Shown: positions 22,323-28,451 of the stretch, piece after piece
Layout: each line of letters starts with the position of its first letter
Numbering within the stretch: position 1 is the first letter of the stretch
Source of the DNA: Anaerolineaceae bacterium
Lineage (GTDB): Bacteria; Chloroflexota; Anaerolineae; Anaerolineales; Villigracilaceae
Assembly (NCBI GenBank): GCA_009885445.1
Contig: VFKQ01000183.1
Location: forward strand, 1-28,451
Length of the DNA: 28,451 nt
Direction of reading: 5' to 3'
Made by a program: the position numbers and the translations under genes
Notes under the pieces: generated by a model
The model's database searches: none
Seen by the model: only the letters and a program-made list of their open reading frames with translations
What the model was told of the DNA's origin: nothing

Positions 22323-22942
22323 CACTTTGGGCAATCGTCCCTGTAAAACCATTACGGCGCGGAAAATCTCGTCTCGCCGCAACGCTCACTGAAGACGAGC
22401 GCGCGCTTTTAAACGAATCCCTTTTGCAACATACATTGATGACGCTCTCCAACTTGAAAGATGTGGAGCAGGTGCTGGTGGTCAGCCGCGATCCGCGCGC
22501 GTTGACGATTGCGCGCGAATTGGGCGCGCGCACTGTGCAGGAGGATGGTCAGGCACAATTAAACACCGCGTTGACGCGCGCAACGGTGGTGGCAAAAATG
22601 TACACGACGAGCAGTGTGCTGGTGTTGCCCGCCGACTTGCCTTTGTTGGAACCCGAAGATGTGTCTGCGCTGATAGCGCGCGCGGGCCAACCGCCCGTGG
22701 TGGTGATTGCCCCCGACCGGCATGGCAAAGGCACCAACGCGCTGTTGATGTCGCCGGCTGGACTCATCGAATATGATTTCGGCGAAGACTCGTTTAAGCG
22801 ACATTGCAAGCGCGCCCGCGCCGCCGGGGCGAGATTGGAAATTGTGGATCTGCCCTCGTTGGGCCTCGACCTGGACGTGCCCGAAGATCTGGAACTGGTG
22901 CGTGAAAGACTGGGAAACTTAAACCTGAAAGTGGAGTTTTAA
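22319..22942 (+). CDS. cofC: Phospholactate/phosphoenolpyruvate guanylyltransferase
   Basis: This 207-residue nucleotidyltransferase activates phospholactate or phosphoenolpyruvate with GTP for CofD. It opens LWAIVPVKPLRRGKSRLAATL (3-23), the GTP-binding loop of the family, then LLNESLLQHTL, VVSRDPRA, VLVLPADLPLLEPEDVSAL (metal-binding D in PADLP) and IAPDRHGKGTNALLMSP. Near the end DLDVPEDLE matches the family. The nitroreductase in the block favours the phosphoenolpyruvate route, by analogy to mycobacteria and Thermomicrobia. It overlaps cofD (ATGA). Confidence 0.93.
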   Translation: MTLWAIVPVKPLRRGKSRLAATLTEDERALLNESLLQHTLMTLSNLKDVEQVLVVSRDPRALTIARELGARTVQEDGQAQLNTALTRATVVAKMYTTSSVLVLPADLPLLEPEDVSALIARAGQPPVVVIAPDRHGKGTNALLMSPAGLIEYDFGEDSFKRHCKRARAAGARLEIVDLPSLGLDLDVPEDLELVRERLGNLNLKVEF

Positions 22943-22956
22943 TACAAAACCCTTTT

Positions 22957-23016
22957 GCCACAGAGAGCACCGAGATCATCGAGAAGAAACTCTGATTTCT
23001 CTGTGGACTCTGTGGC
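22957..23016. repeat. GCCACAGAG...CTCTGTGGC palindrome, copy 5
   Basis: GCCACAGAG at the left and CTCTGTGGC at the right enclose GAGA/TCTC steps, forming a long stem in the 97-base gap between cofC and the LLM gene. The ribosome site of the LLM gene follows directly, so the stem might affect its translation or end the cofC transcript. Confidence 0.85.
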
Positions 23017-23039
23017 TAAGAACCCCAAGGAGAATTACC

Positions 23040-24038
23040 ATGACCGAACGAGTTGGACTTTACCTGCAAGACTCGCACGACCTGCGCGATGGACTCGATT
23101 ACGCGCGTTACGCTGAAGAAAAAGGATTCGAAGCCGTGTGGCAGGCAGAGAGTCGACTCGTGCGCGACGCCATTGTGCCGATGGCCGCTTATGCGGCAGT
23201 GACGAAGAAAATTAAAGTGGGTTCAGGCGTAATCAATAACTGGACGCGCAACATCGGATTGCTGGCCGCGACATTTTTGACTCTCGACGACCTCGCGCCG
23301 AATCGCATCATCTGCGGCATCGGCGCATGGTGGGACCCGCTGGCGAAAAACGTGGGCATTGAGCGCAAGAAACCGATGTTAGCCATGCGCGAGACCGTGG
23401 AAGTGTTGCGCCGACTCTTGAACATGGAGCGCGTCACCTTTCACGGCGAATTCCATCACGTGGACAATATCGAGTTGGACGTGGTGCATGGTCGCCGCGA
23501 GCCACGCAACGTGCCGATCATGATCGGCGCGACAGGCGACCTGATGATGGAGATGACCGGCGAGATCGCCGATGGCGCGGTGCTTAATTATTGTGTCCCG
23601 CCGGAATACAACGACAAGGCGCTGGAACAACTCGATAAAGGTCTGCGCAAATCCGGGCGCAAAATGGACGACTTTGATCGTCCACAGTTAATCGTCTGCT
23701 CGGTGGACGAGAGTCACGACAAAGCCATTGAATACAGCAAAGAACTTCTCTGTCAGTATCTCGCTCAACAACCGCATATTGCGAAAGCCTCAGGAGTTTC
23801 GCAGGACGTGATTAACCAAATCCAGTCTATTTTGGGATGGCCGGCCACGAAGGAACAAATCCGCACAGCCATGCACCTCGTCCCCGACGAGTTGGTCAAC
23901 AGAATCACAGCCTCGGGCACGCCCGCCGAAGCGCGCGCCAAAGTGGACGAGTACAAACGGCGCGGGTGTACTTGTCCCATTTTGTATCCCGTCGGCGGGA
24001 ATTTCAAACTGCTCATAGATACCTTCGCGCAGAATTAA
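23040..24038 (+). CDS. LLM-class F420-dependent oxidoreductase
   Basis: This 332-residue TIM-barrel protein of the luciferase-like class resembles methylenetetrahydromethanopterin reductase. The start is MTERVGLYLQDSHDL. Beta strands carry EAVWQAESRLVRDAI, KIKVGSGVINNWTRN (substrate/F420 side), IICGIGAWWDPLAKNVG and VPIMIGATGDLMMEMTGEIADG, and the C-terminal barrel strand is CTCPILYPVG. Location after cofC supports F420 over FMN. It uses reduced F420 to act on an unknown substrate; the family includes folate/methanopterin reductases and alcohol or nitro reductases. AAGGAG lies about eight bases before ATG. Confidence 0.88.
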   Translation: MTERVGLYLQDSHDLRDGLDYARYAEEKGFEAVWQAESRLVRDAIVPMAAYAAVTKKIKVGSGVINNWTRNIGLLAATFLTLDDLAPNRIICGIGAWWDPLAKNVGIERKKPMLAMRETVEVLRRLLNMERVTFHGEFHHVDNIELDVVHGRREPRNVPIMIGATGDLMMEMTGEIADGAVLNYCVPPEYNDKALEQLDKGLRKSGRKMDDFDRPQLIVCSVDESHDKAIEYSKELLCQYLAQQPHIAKASGVSQDVINQIQSILGWPATKEQIRTAMHLVPDELVNRITASGTPAEARAKVDEYKRRGCTCPILYPVGGNFKLLIDTFAQN

Positions 24039-24050
24039 ATTCAAAATCCG

Positions 24051-24125
24051 GCCACGGATTTCACAGACGCTACGCGCACGGATTTTTATTTCATCCGTGA
24101 AAATCCGCGCGTAGCGATCCGTGGC
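24051..24125. repeat. GCCACGGAT...ATCCGTGGC long palindrome
   Basis: GCCACGGAT pairs with ATCCGTGGC. Within it, CGCTACGCGCACGGATTTT (24068-24086) pairs with AAAATCCGCGCGTAGCG (24100-24116) apart from a two-base bulge. Possible terminator for the F420 block; no T run. Confidence 0.85.
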
Positions 24126-24164
24126 TAAGTTTTTAATTACGCGGGGCAACTCAGCTTCTTTAGA

Positions 24165-24178
24165 TATAATCCCAATCA
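24165..24178 (+). promoter_or_regulatory. TATAAT box placed for leaderless transcription
   Basis: TATAAT (24165-24170), then CCCAATC and the ATG at 24178, with no Shine-Dalgarno. It is nearly the same as the start region at 13944-13957. Confidence 0.6.
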
Positions 24179-24648
24179 TGCAAAAAATAATTCAACCCAA
24201 CTCGGCTCACTGCTTCGCCTGTGGAATCAATAACCCCATCGGACTCAAACTTCGCTTCTACCAAACCGCACCCGACGAAGTGACCGCCGAGATTACCCCG
24301 CCCGCCGAGTACGAAGGCTTTCCCGGGATTTTGCACGGCGGAATCACTGCGTCCATTTTAGATGAGGCCGTCTGTCGCGCGCACATGGGCACCGACCCTG
24401 AAGACACGCAATTTTTATACACCGCCGAATTGAACGTGAAGTACCGCCAAAAAATTCCAGTGGGACAACCGCTAAAAGTGGTCGGCAAACAAGTGAAGCG
24501 CATGCGCTGGATCGCGTATTCGACGGCGCAAATTTATTCCGCCGATGGAACCCTGCTCGCCGAAGCCAGCGCCACGCTGGTTGACTTGCCGAATAAATAT
24601 GGCGAGAAAGAACGCGAAGAACTGGGCTGGAAGATTTATCCGGAGTAG
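24178..24648 (+). CDS. PaaI-like hotdog thioesterase
   Basis: This 156-residue single-hotdog protein is of the PaaI/4HBT group. It has CFACGINNPIGLKLRF (12-27), YEGFPGILHGGITASILDEAVCRA (45-68) with HGG and the D62-E63 pair, YTAELNVKYRQKIPVG, and LAEASATLVDLP near the end. It hydrolyses an acyl-CoA, substrate unknown. ATG 24178 is preferred over an upstream ATG inside the palindrome; it coincides with the leaderless-type box. The TAG stop forms part of the first GTAGACAG unit of the next array. Confidence 0.87.
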   Translation: MQKIIQPNSAHCFACGINNPIGLKLRFYQTAPDEVTAEITPPAEYEGFPGILHGGITASILDEAVCRAHMGTDPEDTQFLYTAELNVKYRQKIPVGQPLKVVGKQVKRMRWIAYSTAQIYSADGTLLAEASATLVDLPNKYGEKEREELGWKIYPE

Positions 24649-24736
24649 ACAGGTAAACACGTAAACAGGCACACAGGCCTTCAAAACGTTTCTCCGTGTC
24701 TACATGTCTACATGTCTACATATCTACGTGTTTACT
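24645..24736. repeat. Head-to-head 8-base array before the sigma factor gene
   Basis: GTAGACAG, GTAAACAC, GTAAACAG, GCACACAG, then a 20-base centre and TGTCTACA three times, TATCTACG, TGTTTACT. The two arms are complementary. The first unit contains the stop codon of the thioesterase gene. Bases 24737-24764 show nothing clear. Confidence 0.9.
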
Positions 24737-24764
24737 TCCCCCAAACTCCCTGTTACCTTTTCGC

Positions 24765-24810
24765 GCCTCCTGCAACATATATACGTGCGCACAAATTTTC
24801 TGCAGGAGGC
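24765..24810 (+). promoter_or_regulatory. Inverted repeat that would mask the sigma-factor ribosome site
   Basis: GCCTCCTGCA (24765-24774) pairs perfectly with TGCAGGAGGC (24801-24810) around a 26-base loop. The right arm includes the Shine-Dalgarno AGGAGG (24804-24809) three bases before the ATG. Whether the transcript includes the left arm is unknown. Confidence 0.6.
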
Positions 24811-24812
24811 AC

Positions 24813-25385
24813 ATGATTAGCATCGCAACACAAACCCACCCCAACATGGAAGACGGCCTGCTCGCCCAACATGCCCGCACCAGCGCCGACGCATTTGCCG
24901 CGCTCTATCAGCGCCACGTCACGCGCGTCTATCGCTACCACATGGCGCACACCGGCAACGTCCACGATGCGGAGGATTTAACTTCGCAGACCTTCATGGC
25001 CGCCCTCGAGGGAATTAAATCCTTTCGCGGCGCGGGACCCTTCGCGGCCTGGCTGATGGGAATCGCCTCACGCAAGCGCGCGCTATTTTTTCGCGGACGC
25101 CGCCCGGAACTCCCGCTGGATGAGGCGCTTCAAGTCCGCGCCCAAGGCGGGTCGGTAGAACAAGTCGCCGAGCGCCACCTCAGCGTCGAGACCATCGTCC
25201 GCTCCCTGCGCCTACTCAGCCCCGATCGCGCCGACGCGTTGGCGCTGTACTACTTCAGCGAGTTGACCATTGCCGAGGCCGCGCAAGCGCTCGGAAAATC
25301 TGAAGCCTCGCTGAAGATGCTCGTCTCGCGCGCCCTGCAAGATTTGCGCGAGCGCACGACCCTGGCACTGGAGATGCAGAAATGA
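24813..25385 (+). CDS. ECF-type RNA polymerase sigma factor
   Basis: This 190-residue sigma-70 family protein is of ECF size. Region 2 is FAALYQRHVTRVYRYHMAHTGNVHDAEDLTSQTFMAAL (28-65). Region 4 is LSPDRADALALYYFSELTIAEAAQALGKSEASLKMLVSRALQDLRE (135-180), with the helix-turn-helix. It directs RNA polymerase to a small regulon. It overlaps the next gene by four bases, and that gene encodes a large membrane protein likely to control it. The start is fixed by AGGAGG three bases upstream; a longer frame from 24696 would encode repeat sequence. The ribosome site lies in a hairpin. Confidence 0.93.
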   Translation: MISIATQTHPNMEDGLLAQHARTSADAFAALYQRHVTRVYRYHMAHTGNVHDAEDLTSQTFMAALEGIKSFRGAGPFAAWLMGIASRKRALFFRGRRPELPLDEALQVRAQGGSVEQVAERHLSVETIVRSLRLLSPDRADALALYYFSELTIAEAAQALGKSEASLKMLVSRALQDLRERTTLALEMQK

Positions 25386-27664
25386 ATCCCGAACTCAACC
25401 CGCAAGACGCCGAACTTGCGAAACTGCTCGAACGCAGTGCGCAAGCCATTCAACCATCATCCGCCTTCGTGGCGGAGTTAGAGGACAAATTGAACAACTC
25501 ACATCAACCGCAACGCGGCGGCTCCTCCGCGTGGAAAAATATATTTCCCACTTTGGGCTGGGCCGTCTCACTGGCCGTGCTGGCCCTGGGATTAAACTGG
25601 ACCATCAAAACTTTCGTACCGCTCGCAACGCCGCAACCCGCCTCGGGCGCGATCCCGACCGAAGCCCTTCCGCAGGGAATCCCGTACGATTTCAACGGCA
25701 CGCCGTTATACCTCAATGCGCCACTGCCCGCCGCGCAAGCAGACATGCCCATCTACAGCATCCGCGCCGAACAACTCGCCACAGAAGAATCTGTGCGCGC
25801 GCTGACCGCGCAATTCCACATGCAGGGACAGTTGTACAAAACCCCCGGGTTTACGCAAGACGATTTCCTCCTGGTGGACGGCAATCGCCGTCTGCAAGTG
25901 CGCTCGGACCAATACTTTACTTACTATCCCGATTATCCGCGCTGGCAAAAGCCGCTTACTTTCGTCGAATCCAAAGCGCCGGATGCGGAAGCGCAGATCG
26001 CGGCCTTCTTCAGCGAGAATGGATTTAATTTTCCGTATAGCGTGGAATACAGCGAAGCATTTGGCTCCTATTTTGCCAACGCCCTTAACCCTGACAGCGC
26101 AATAATCGTCAACGAGTCTATACCCAGTTATGGCGCACGTTTTCATTTCGATGAGCTGGGCATTGTGGCCGTGGAATTCAGCCTGCTATCTTTTGAATCG
26201 GTTGGCACCTATGGCATCCTCAGCGCCGAGCAAGCTTTGCAAATTGCGTTGAGCGCCTCTTCGCAACGCATGCAAATGAGTTCAACCTCTGTCAGCATAG
26301 CGCCGCAGGTTTGGCATCGCGAGTATCCCTTCGACGAAGCCATTACATACTGGGGTTATGTGACCTCCCTGCCATCTGCTGAAGGAGCGGAACAACTCGT
26401 TACTATCGACGGGTACACGGCAACCGGCAATATTAGTGATGTGCCCGCCAATACACAATTTGTGTTTGTGCAGGTCACCGGTCAGTTCCATACCGAAAAC
26501 GGCGTTAGAACTTTCGCGGTGGATAGCTGGTCTGTATACGACGGCTACGATGACAGCCTGGGCGGGCGCATCGAACTGACCGCCGCCGGTCCGCAAATCT
26601 CTACCGAGGATCGCGGCGACATCCCTCTCGCGCCTCTGCCCACAGGTTTTCCCATCCCGATGGAAAATGCTTACATCACCGGCGTCAACGTTGACGGAAT
26701 ATTCGAATGGAAAACCATCCAGGATTTCGGAGGCAAGTTCGGATTCGGTGGCGGCGGTGGAAGCGGCGGGTCGCCCTTCTTCCTGGTCAACCTGAGCGGC
26801 ACGCCCGTGGCTTTGCCCACGCCGCAAATCTTCCCCACGCCAATTCCGTTGGATCAAATGCCCACAGGCCAAATCTTTGAGGACGTCAGCGGCACGCTCA
26901 GTGTCAACATTCGCTTTTCCGAAGACGGCACGGAACGAACGGAATATGTTTTTATACTGGACTCCAACCTCGGCGACATTTCATATGTAGCCCTCGAAGG
27001 CGCGGGGTTGGAAGAACTCCTTGCGCAGCATAACCGTCCGCTTAAAGTTTGGGGCACAGTGACTCATTACGACCAATACGGCAATGCAGTTCTGCTCGTC
27101 GAACGATATGAAGTTCCCTACCCAAATTTACAGGCACAAATCCTGCACGGCAAAATCACCGCCGCCGAAGGGGATGGCGAAGTAGTGCAGCTCTTCATCA
27201 CTAACGACGGCATCACTTACGCAATGCTCGGCTCAACAGGCGTTGCAGGTGAAGGTGGAGTCAAAGGCGATGGGTCCGCCGAGATGCAAGTCGAAGTACT
27301 CATCATCCCCGGCGAAACCTATGCCGGCTACCCGGCCATACGCGTCTTTGTATCCGCCCTAGCCTTCGACGGTCAAGGCAACCCGTTTGAAATGGGCATG
27401 TCTTCGAGCGAGCCAAATGTCTTTCCCGAAATCCCAGCCGCGCCTGAAAACTTTTACTACGTCATCGAAAAAGTGGAGCTGGTCTACTACATCGCCGACC
27501 AGCGCTACATCTCGGCGGACGCAGAGGGTCTGCAACCCTACATCCAGCCTGTCTGGCGCTTCACTGGCCACACCAGCGATGGCTCAGTCTTCATCATCCT
27601 AGTTCAGGCTTTGCAAGAAAACTTCTTGCAACCCGACCCGGCGTTTTACATCCAGCCTGGGTAG
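25382..27664 (+). CDS. Large single-pass membrane protein, probable anti-sigma/sensor partner
   Basis: This 760-residue protein starts with an acidic, helical, probably cytoplasmic segment (ELNPQDAELAKLLERSAQAIQPSSAFVAELEDKL, 4-37), placed where anti-sigma domains sit. One membrane helix follows (about 57-78), then a ~680-residue exterior part. That part contains beta-rich blocks, a glycine run (GGGGGSGG), and a proline/threonine linker (LPTPQIFPTPIPLDQMPTG). It lacks the HxxxCxxC zinc motif of ZAS anti-sigma factors, so the regulatory role rests on gene overlap and layout alone. The exterior part matches no family I recognise. The TAG stop falls at the start of a repeat array, then a terminator. 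Confidence 0.7.
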   Translation: MNPELNPQDAELAKLLERSAQAIQPSSAFVAELEDKLNNSHQPQRGGSSAWKNIFPTLGWAVSLAVLALGLNWTIKTFVPLATPQPASGAIPTEALPQGIPYDFNGTPLYLNAPLPAAQADMPIYSIRAEQLATEESVRALTAQFHMQGQLYKTPGFTQDDFLLVDGNRRLQVRSDQYFTYYPDYPRWQKPLTFVESKAPDAEAQIAAFFSENGFNFPYSVEYSEAFGSYFANALNPDSAIIVNESIPSYGARFHFDELGIVAVEFSLLSFESVGTYGILSAEQALQIALSASSQRMQMSSTSVSIAPQVWHREYPFDEAITYWGYVTSLPSAEGAEQLVTIDGYTATGNISDVPANTQFVFVQVTGQFHTENGVRTFAVDSWSVYDGYDDSLGGRIELTAAGPQISTEDRGDIPLAPLPTGFPIPMENAYITGVNVDGIFEWKTIQDFGGKFGFGGGGGSGGSPFFLVNLSGTPVALPTPQIFPTPIPLDQMPTGQIFEDVSGTLSVNIRFSEDGTERTEYVFILDSNLGDISYVALEGAGLEELLAQHNRPLKVWGTVTHYDQYGNAVLLVERYEVPYPNLQAQILHGKITAAEGDGEVVQLFITNDGITYAMLGSTGVAGEGGVKGDGSAEMQVEVLIIPGETYAGYPAIRVFVSALAFDGQGNPFEMGMSSSEPNVFPEIPAAPENFYYVIEKVELVYYIADQRYISADAEGLQPYIQPVWRFTGHTSDGSVFIILVQALQENFLQPDPAFYIQPG

Positions 27665-27695
27665 GACACGCGTAAACGCGTAAACGCGTAAACAG
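27660..27695. repeat. GTAAACGC 8-base array
   Basis: GTAGGACACGC, then GTAAACGC, GTAAACGC and GTAAACAG. The G before the stop and the TAG stop itself (27662-27664) begin the array. Confidence 0.85.
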
Positions 27696-27737
27696 AAAAA
27701 TTCTGCCGCTGTCGAAAAGATAGCGGCAGAATTTTTT
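27696..27737. terminator. Intrinsic terminator, likely bidirectional
   Basis: AAAAATTCTGCCGCT (27696-27710) pairs perfectly with 27722-27736 around an 11-base loop and ends in a run of six T. It closes the sigma/anti-sigma operon. Confidence 0.88.
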
Positions 27738-27742
27738 AACTG

Positions 27743-27748
27743 TATAAT
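27743..27748 (+). promoter_or_regulatory. -10 box (TATAAT) for the FAD-subunit gene
   Basis: TATAAT lies just after the terminator and 25 bases before the ATG; GGAG (27763-27766) is the ribosome site. No clear -35. Confidence 0.5.
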
Positions 27749-27773
27749 CCACATTGAATTCACGGAGACAAAA

Positions 27774-28451
27774 ATGATTCAGACCTATCACCGCCCACAG
27801 ACTCTCGACGAAGCCCTGACTCTGCTCGCCCAGCCGAACACCGTCCCCCTGGGCGGCGGCACGCTTCTTTCTCAGCGGACGGCGGATTCAGTCTCCGTTG
27901 TAGACCTTCGGCAACTCGGCCTCGACTCCCTGCGGGCAAACGGGAACGAACTCGAAATCGGCGCGACGGTCACACTGCAACAACTTCTCGAATCAGAACA
28001 CTGTCCCGCCGCGCTGAAGACGGCCCTTAAACTCGAAGCGCCGATTAATTTGCGCAACAGCGCCAGCATCGCAGGGACAATTGTCAGCGCGGATGGCCGA
28101 TCCACCGTCGGCGCGGTATTGCTCGCGCTAGATGCGAAGGTGACAGTTATCAGTGTTCAGTCGCCAGTGATCAGTGATCAGTCAACAGTAGTCAGCGTCG
28201 GCGAATATATTTCTCTCCGCCCGCGCGGACTGATCACATCCATCACGATTCCGCTCAACTTAAAATTCGCTTTCGAATTCGTCTCGCGCACACCGGCAGA
28301 TAAACCCATCCTCAGCGCGTCGCTCGCGCAATGGGCCTCAGGCCGCGCGCGCCTCGTGCTCGGCGGCTGGGGCAAGTCGCCGACCCTGGCCCTGGACGGC
28401 ACGCAAGCCGACGATTTACAGTCCGCCGCGCGCAACGCCTGCCACGAAGCC
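27774..28451 (+). CDS. FAD-binding subunit of a molybdenum hydroxylase (CoxM/XdhB-like), 3' end outside window, with repeat insert
   Basis: The first 226 codons are present; the frame is open at the right edge. It reads MIQTYHRPQTLDEALTLLAQ, then PLGGGTLL (25-32), which binds FAD, VVDLRQLGLDSL, and NLRNSASIAGTIVSADGRS (92-110), a second FAD loop. This is the medium subunit of xanthine/CO-dehydrogenase-like enzymes, which passes electrons from the molybdenum and iron-sulfur subunits. GGxAS-I-G-G-N is changed to SASIAGTIV, so FAD binding may be weaker. Residues ~123-141 (VTVISVQSPVISDQSTVVS) come from a seven-base array and give a heptapeptide repeat. The other subunits probably follow downstream, with MoeA cofactor supply. 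Confidence 0.85.
   Translation, partial: MIQTYHRPQTLDEALTLLAQPNTVPLGGGTLLSQRTADSVSVVDLRQLGLDSLRANGNELEIGATVTLQQLLESEHCPAALKTALKLEAPINLRNSASIAGTIVSADGRSTVGAVLLALDAKVTVISVQSPVISDQSTVVSVGEYISLRPRGLITSITIPLNLKFAFEFVSRTPADKPILSASLAQWASGRARLVLGGWGKSPTLALDGTQADDLQSAARNACHEA
28143..28197. repeat. CAGT seven-base array inside the FAD-subunit gene
   Basis: ACAGTTA, TCAGTGT, TCAGTCG, CCAGTGA, TCAGTGA, TCAGTCA, ACAGTAG plus a partial unit, in unbroken seven-base phase. It is the same family as the spacer arrays at 10174 and 19315, but translated. Confidence 0.92.

Overview
This window reads as chromosomal DNA of an uncultured or little-studied bacterium, most likely a member of the Chloroflexota (Anaerolineae-like). 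That placement is inference. It rests on moderately high GC, a complete-looking set of late coenzyme F420 genes, many one-function genes in short overlapping runs, and spacers packed with short tandem repeats. No rRNA, tRNA, CRISPR array, transposase or phage gene was seen.

Layout. (1) 1-3171: end of a beta-propeller protein, then a tight surface-polysaccharide run (UDP-glucuronate decarboxylase-like epimerase, GtrA-like flippase, small conserved protein) and a hotdog thioesterase. (2) 3224-5976: a magnesium-chelatase-type AAA+ ATPase, two small unknown proteins, a duplicated scrap of the ATPase 3' end, and a Doc/Fic toxin-antitoxin pair. (3) 5987-12040, minus strand: moeA, a UbiA-like membrane protein, a PLP aminotransferase, a DinB-like protein, an SDR reductase and proline dehydrogenase. 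(4) 12334-18537, plus strand: an exported beta-lactamase-fold protein, then a run of coiled-coil/zinc-ribbon protein, membrane-anchored NACHT-HEAT NTPase and SsnA-type amidohydrolase. (5) 18640-24038: an F420 block with npdG, cofE, a PPOX flavoprotein, an FbiB-C-terminal-like nitroreductase, cofD, cofC and an LLM-class oxidoreductase. FO synthase (cofG/cofH) is not in view and must lie elsewhere. (6) 24178-27664: a PaaI-like thioesterase, then an ECF sigma factor overlapping a large single-pass membrane protein that probably restrains it. (7) 27774-end: the start of a molybdenum-hydroxylase FAD subunit.

The most striking signal is the repeats. Nearly every spacer longer than about 35 bases carries a short-period tandem array (7- or 8-base units) or a long imperfect palindrome. 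Many arrays start exactly at the stop codon of the gene before them, and one runs from the stop codon of npdG to the start codon of cofE. Members of the same families also sit in frame inside moeA (twice), the SDR gene, cofE and the FAD-subunit gene, and a further short palindrome sits in the nitroreductase gene. This resembles the coding-region palindromic elements of Rickettsia or the heptamer repeats of filamentous cyanobacteria.

Other points of interest are a Shine-Dalgarno-masking hairpin ahead of the sigma factor, two near-identical leaderless-type start regions, and a toxin-antitoxin promoter that appears to be built on duplicated chelatase sequence.
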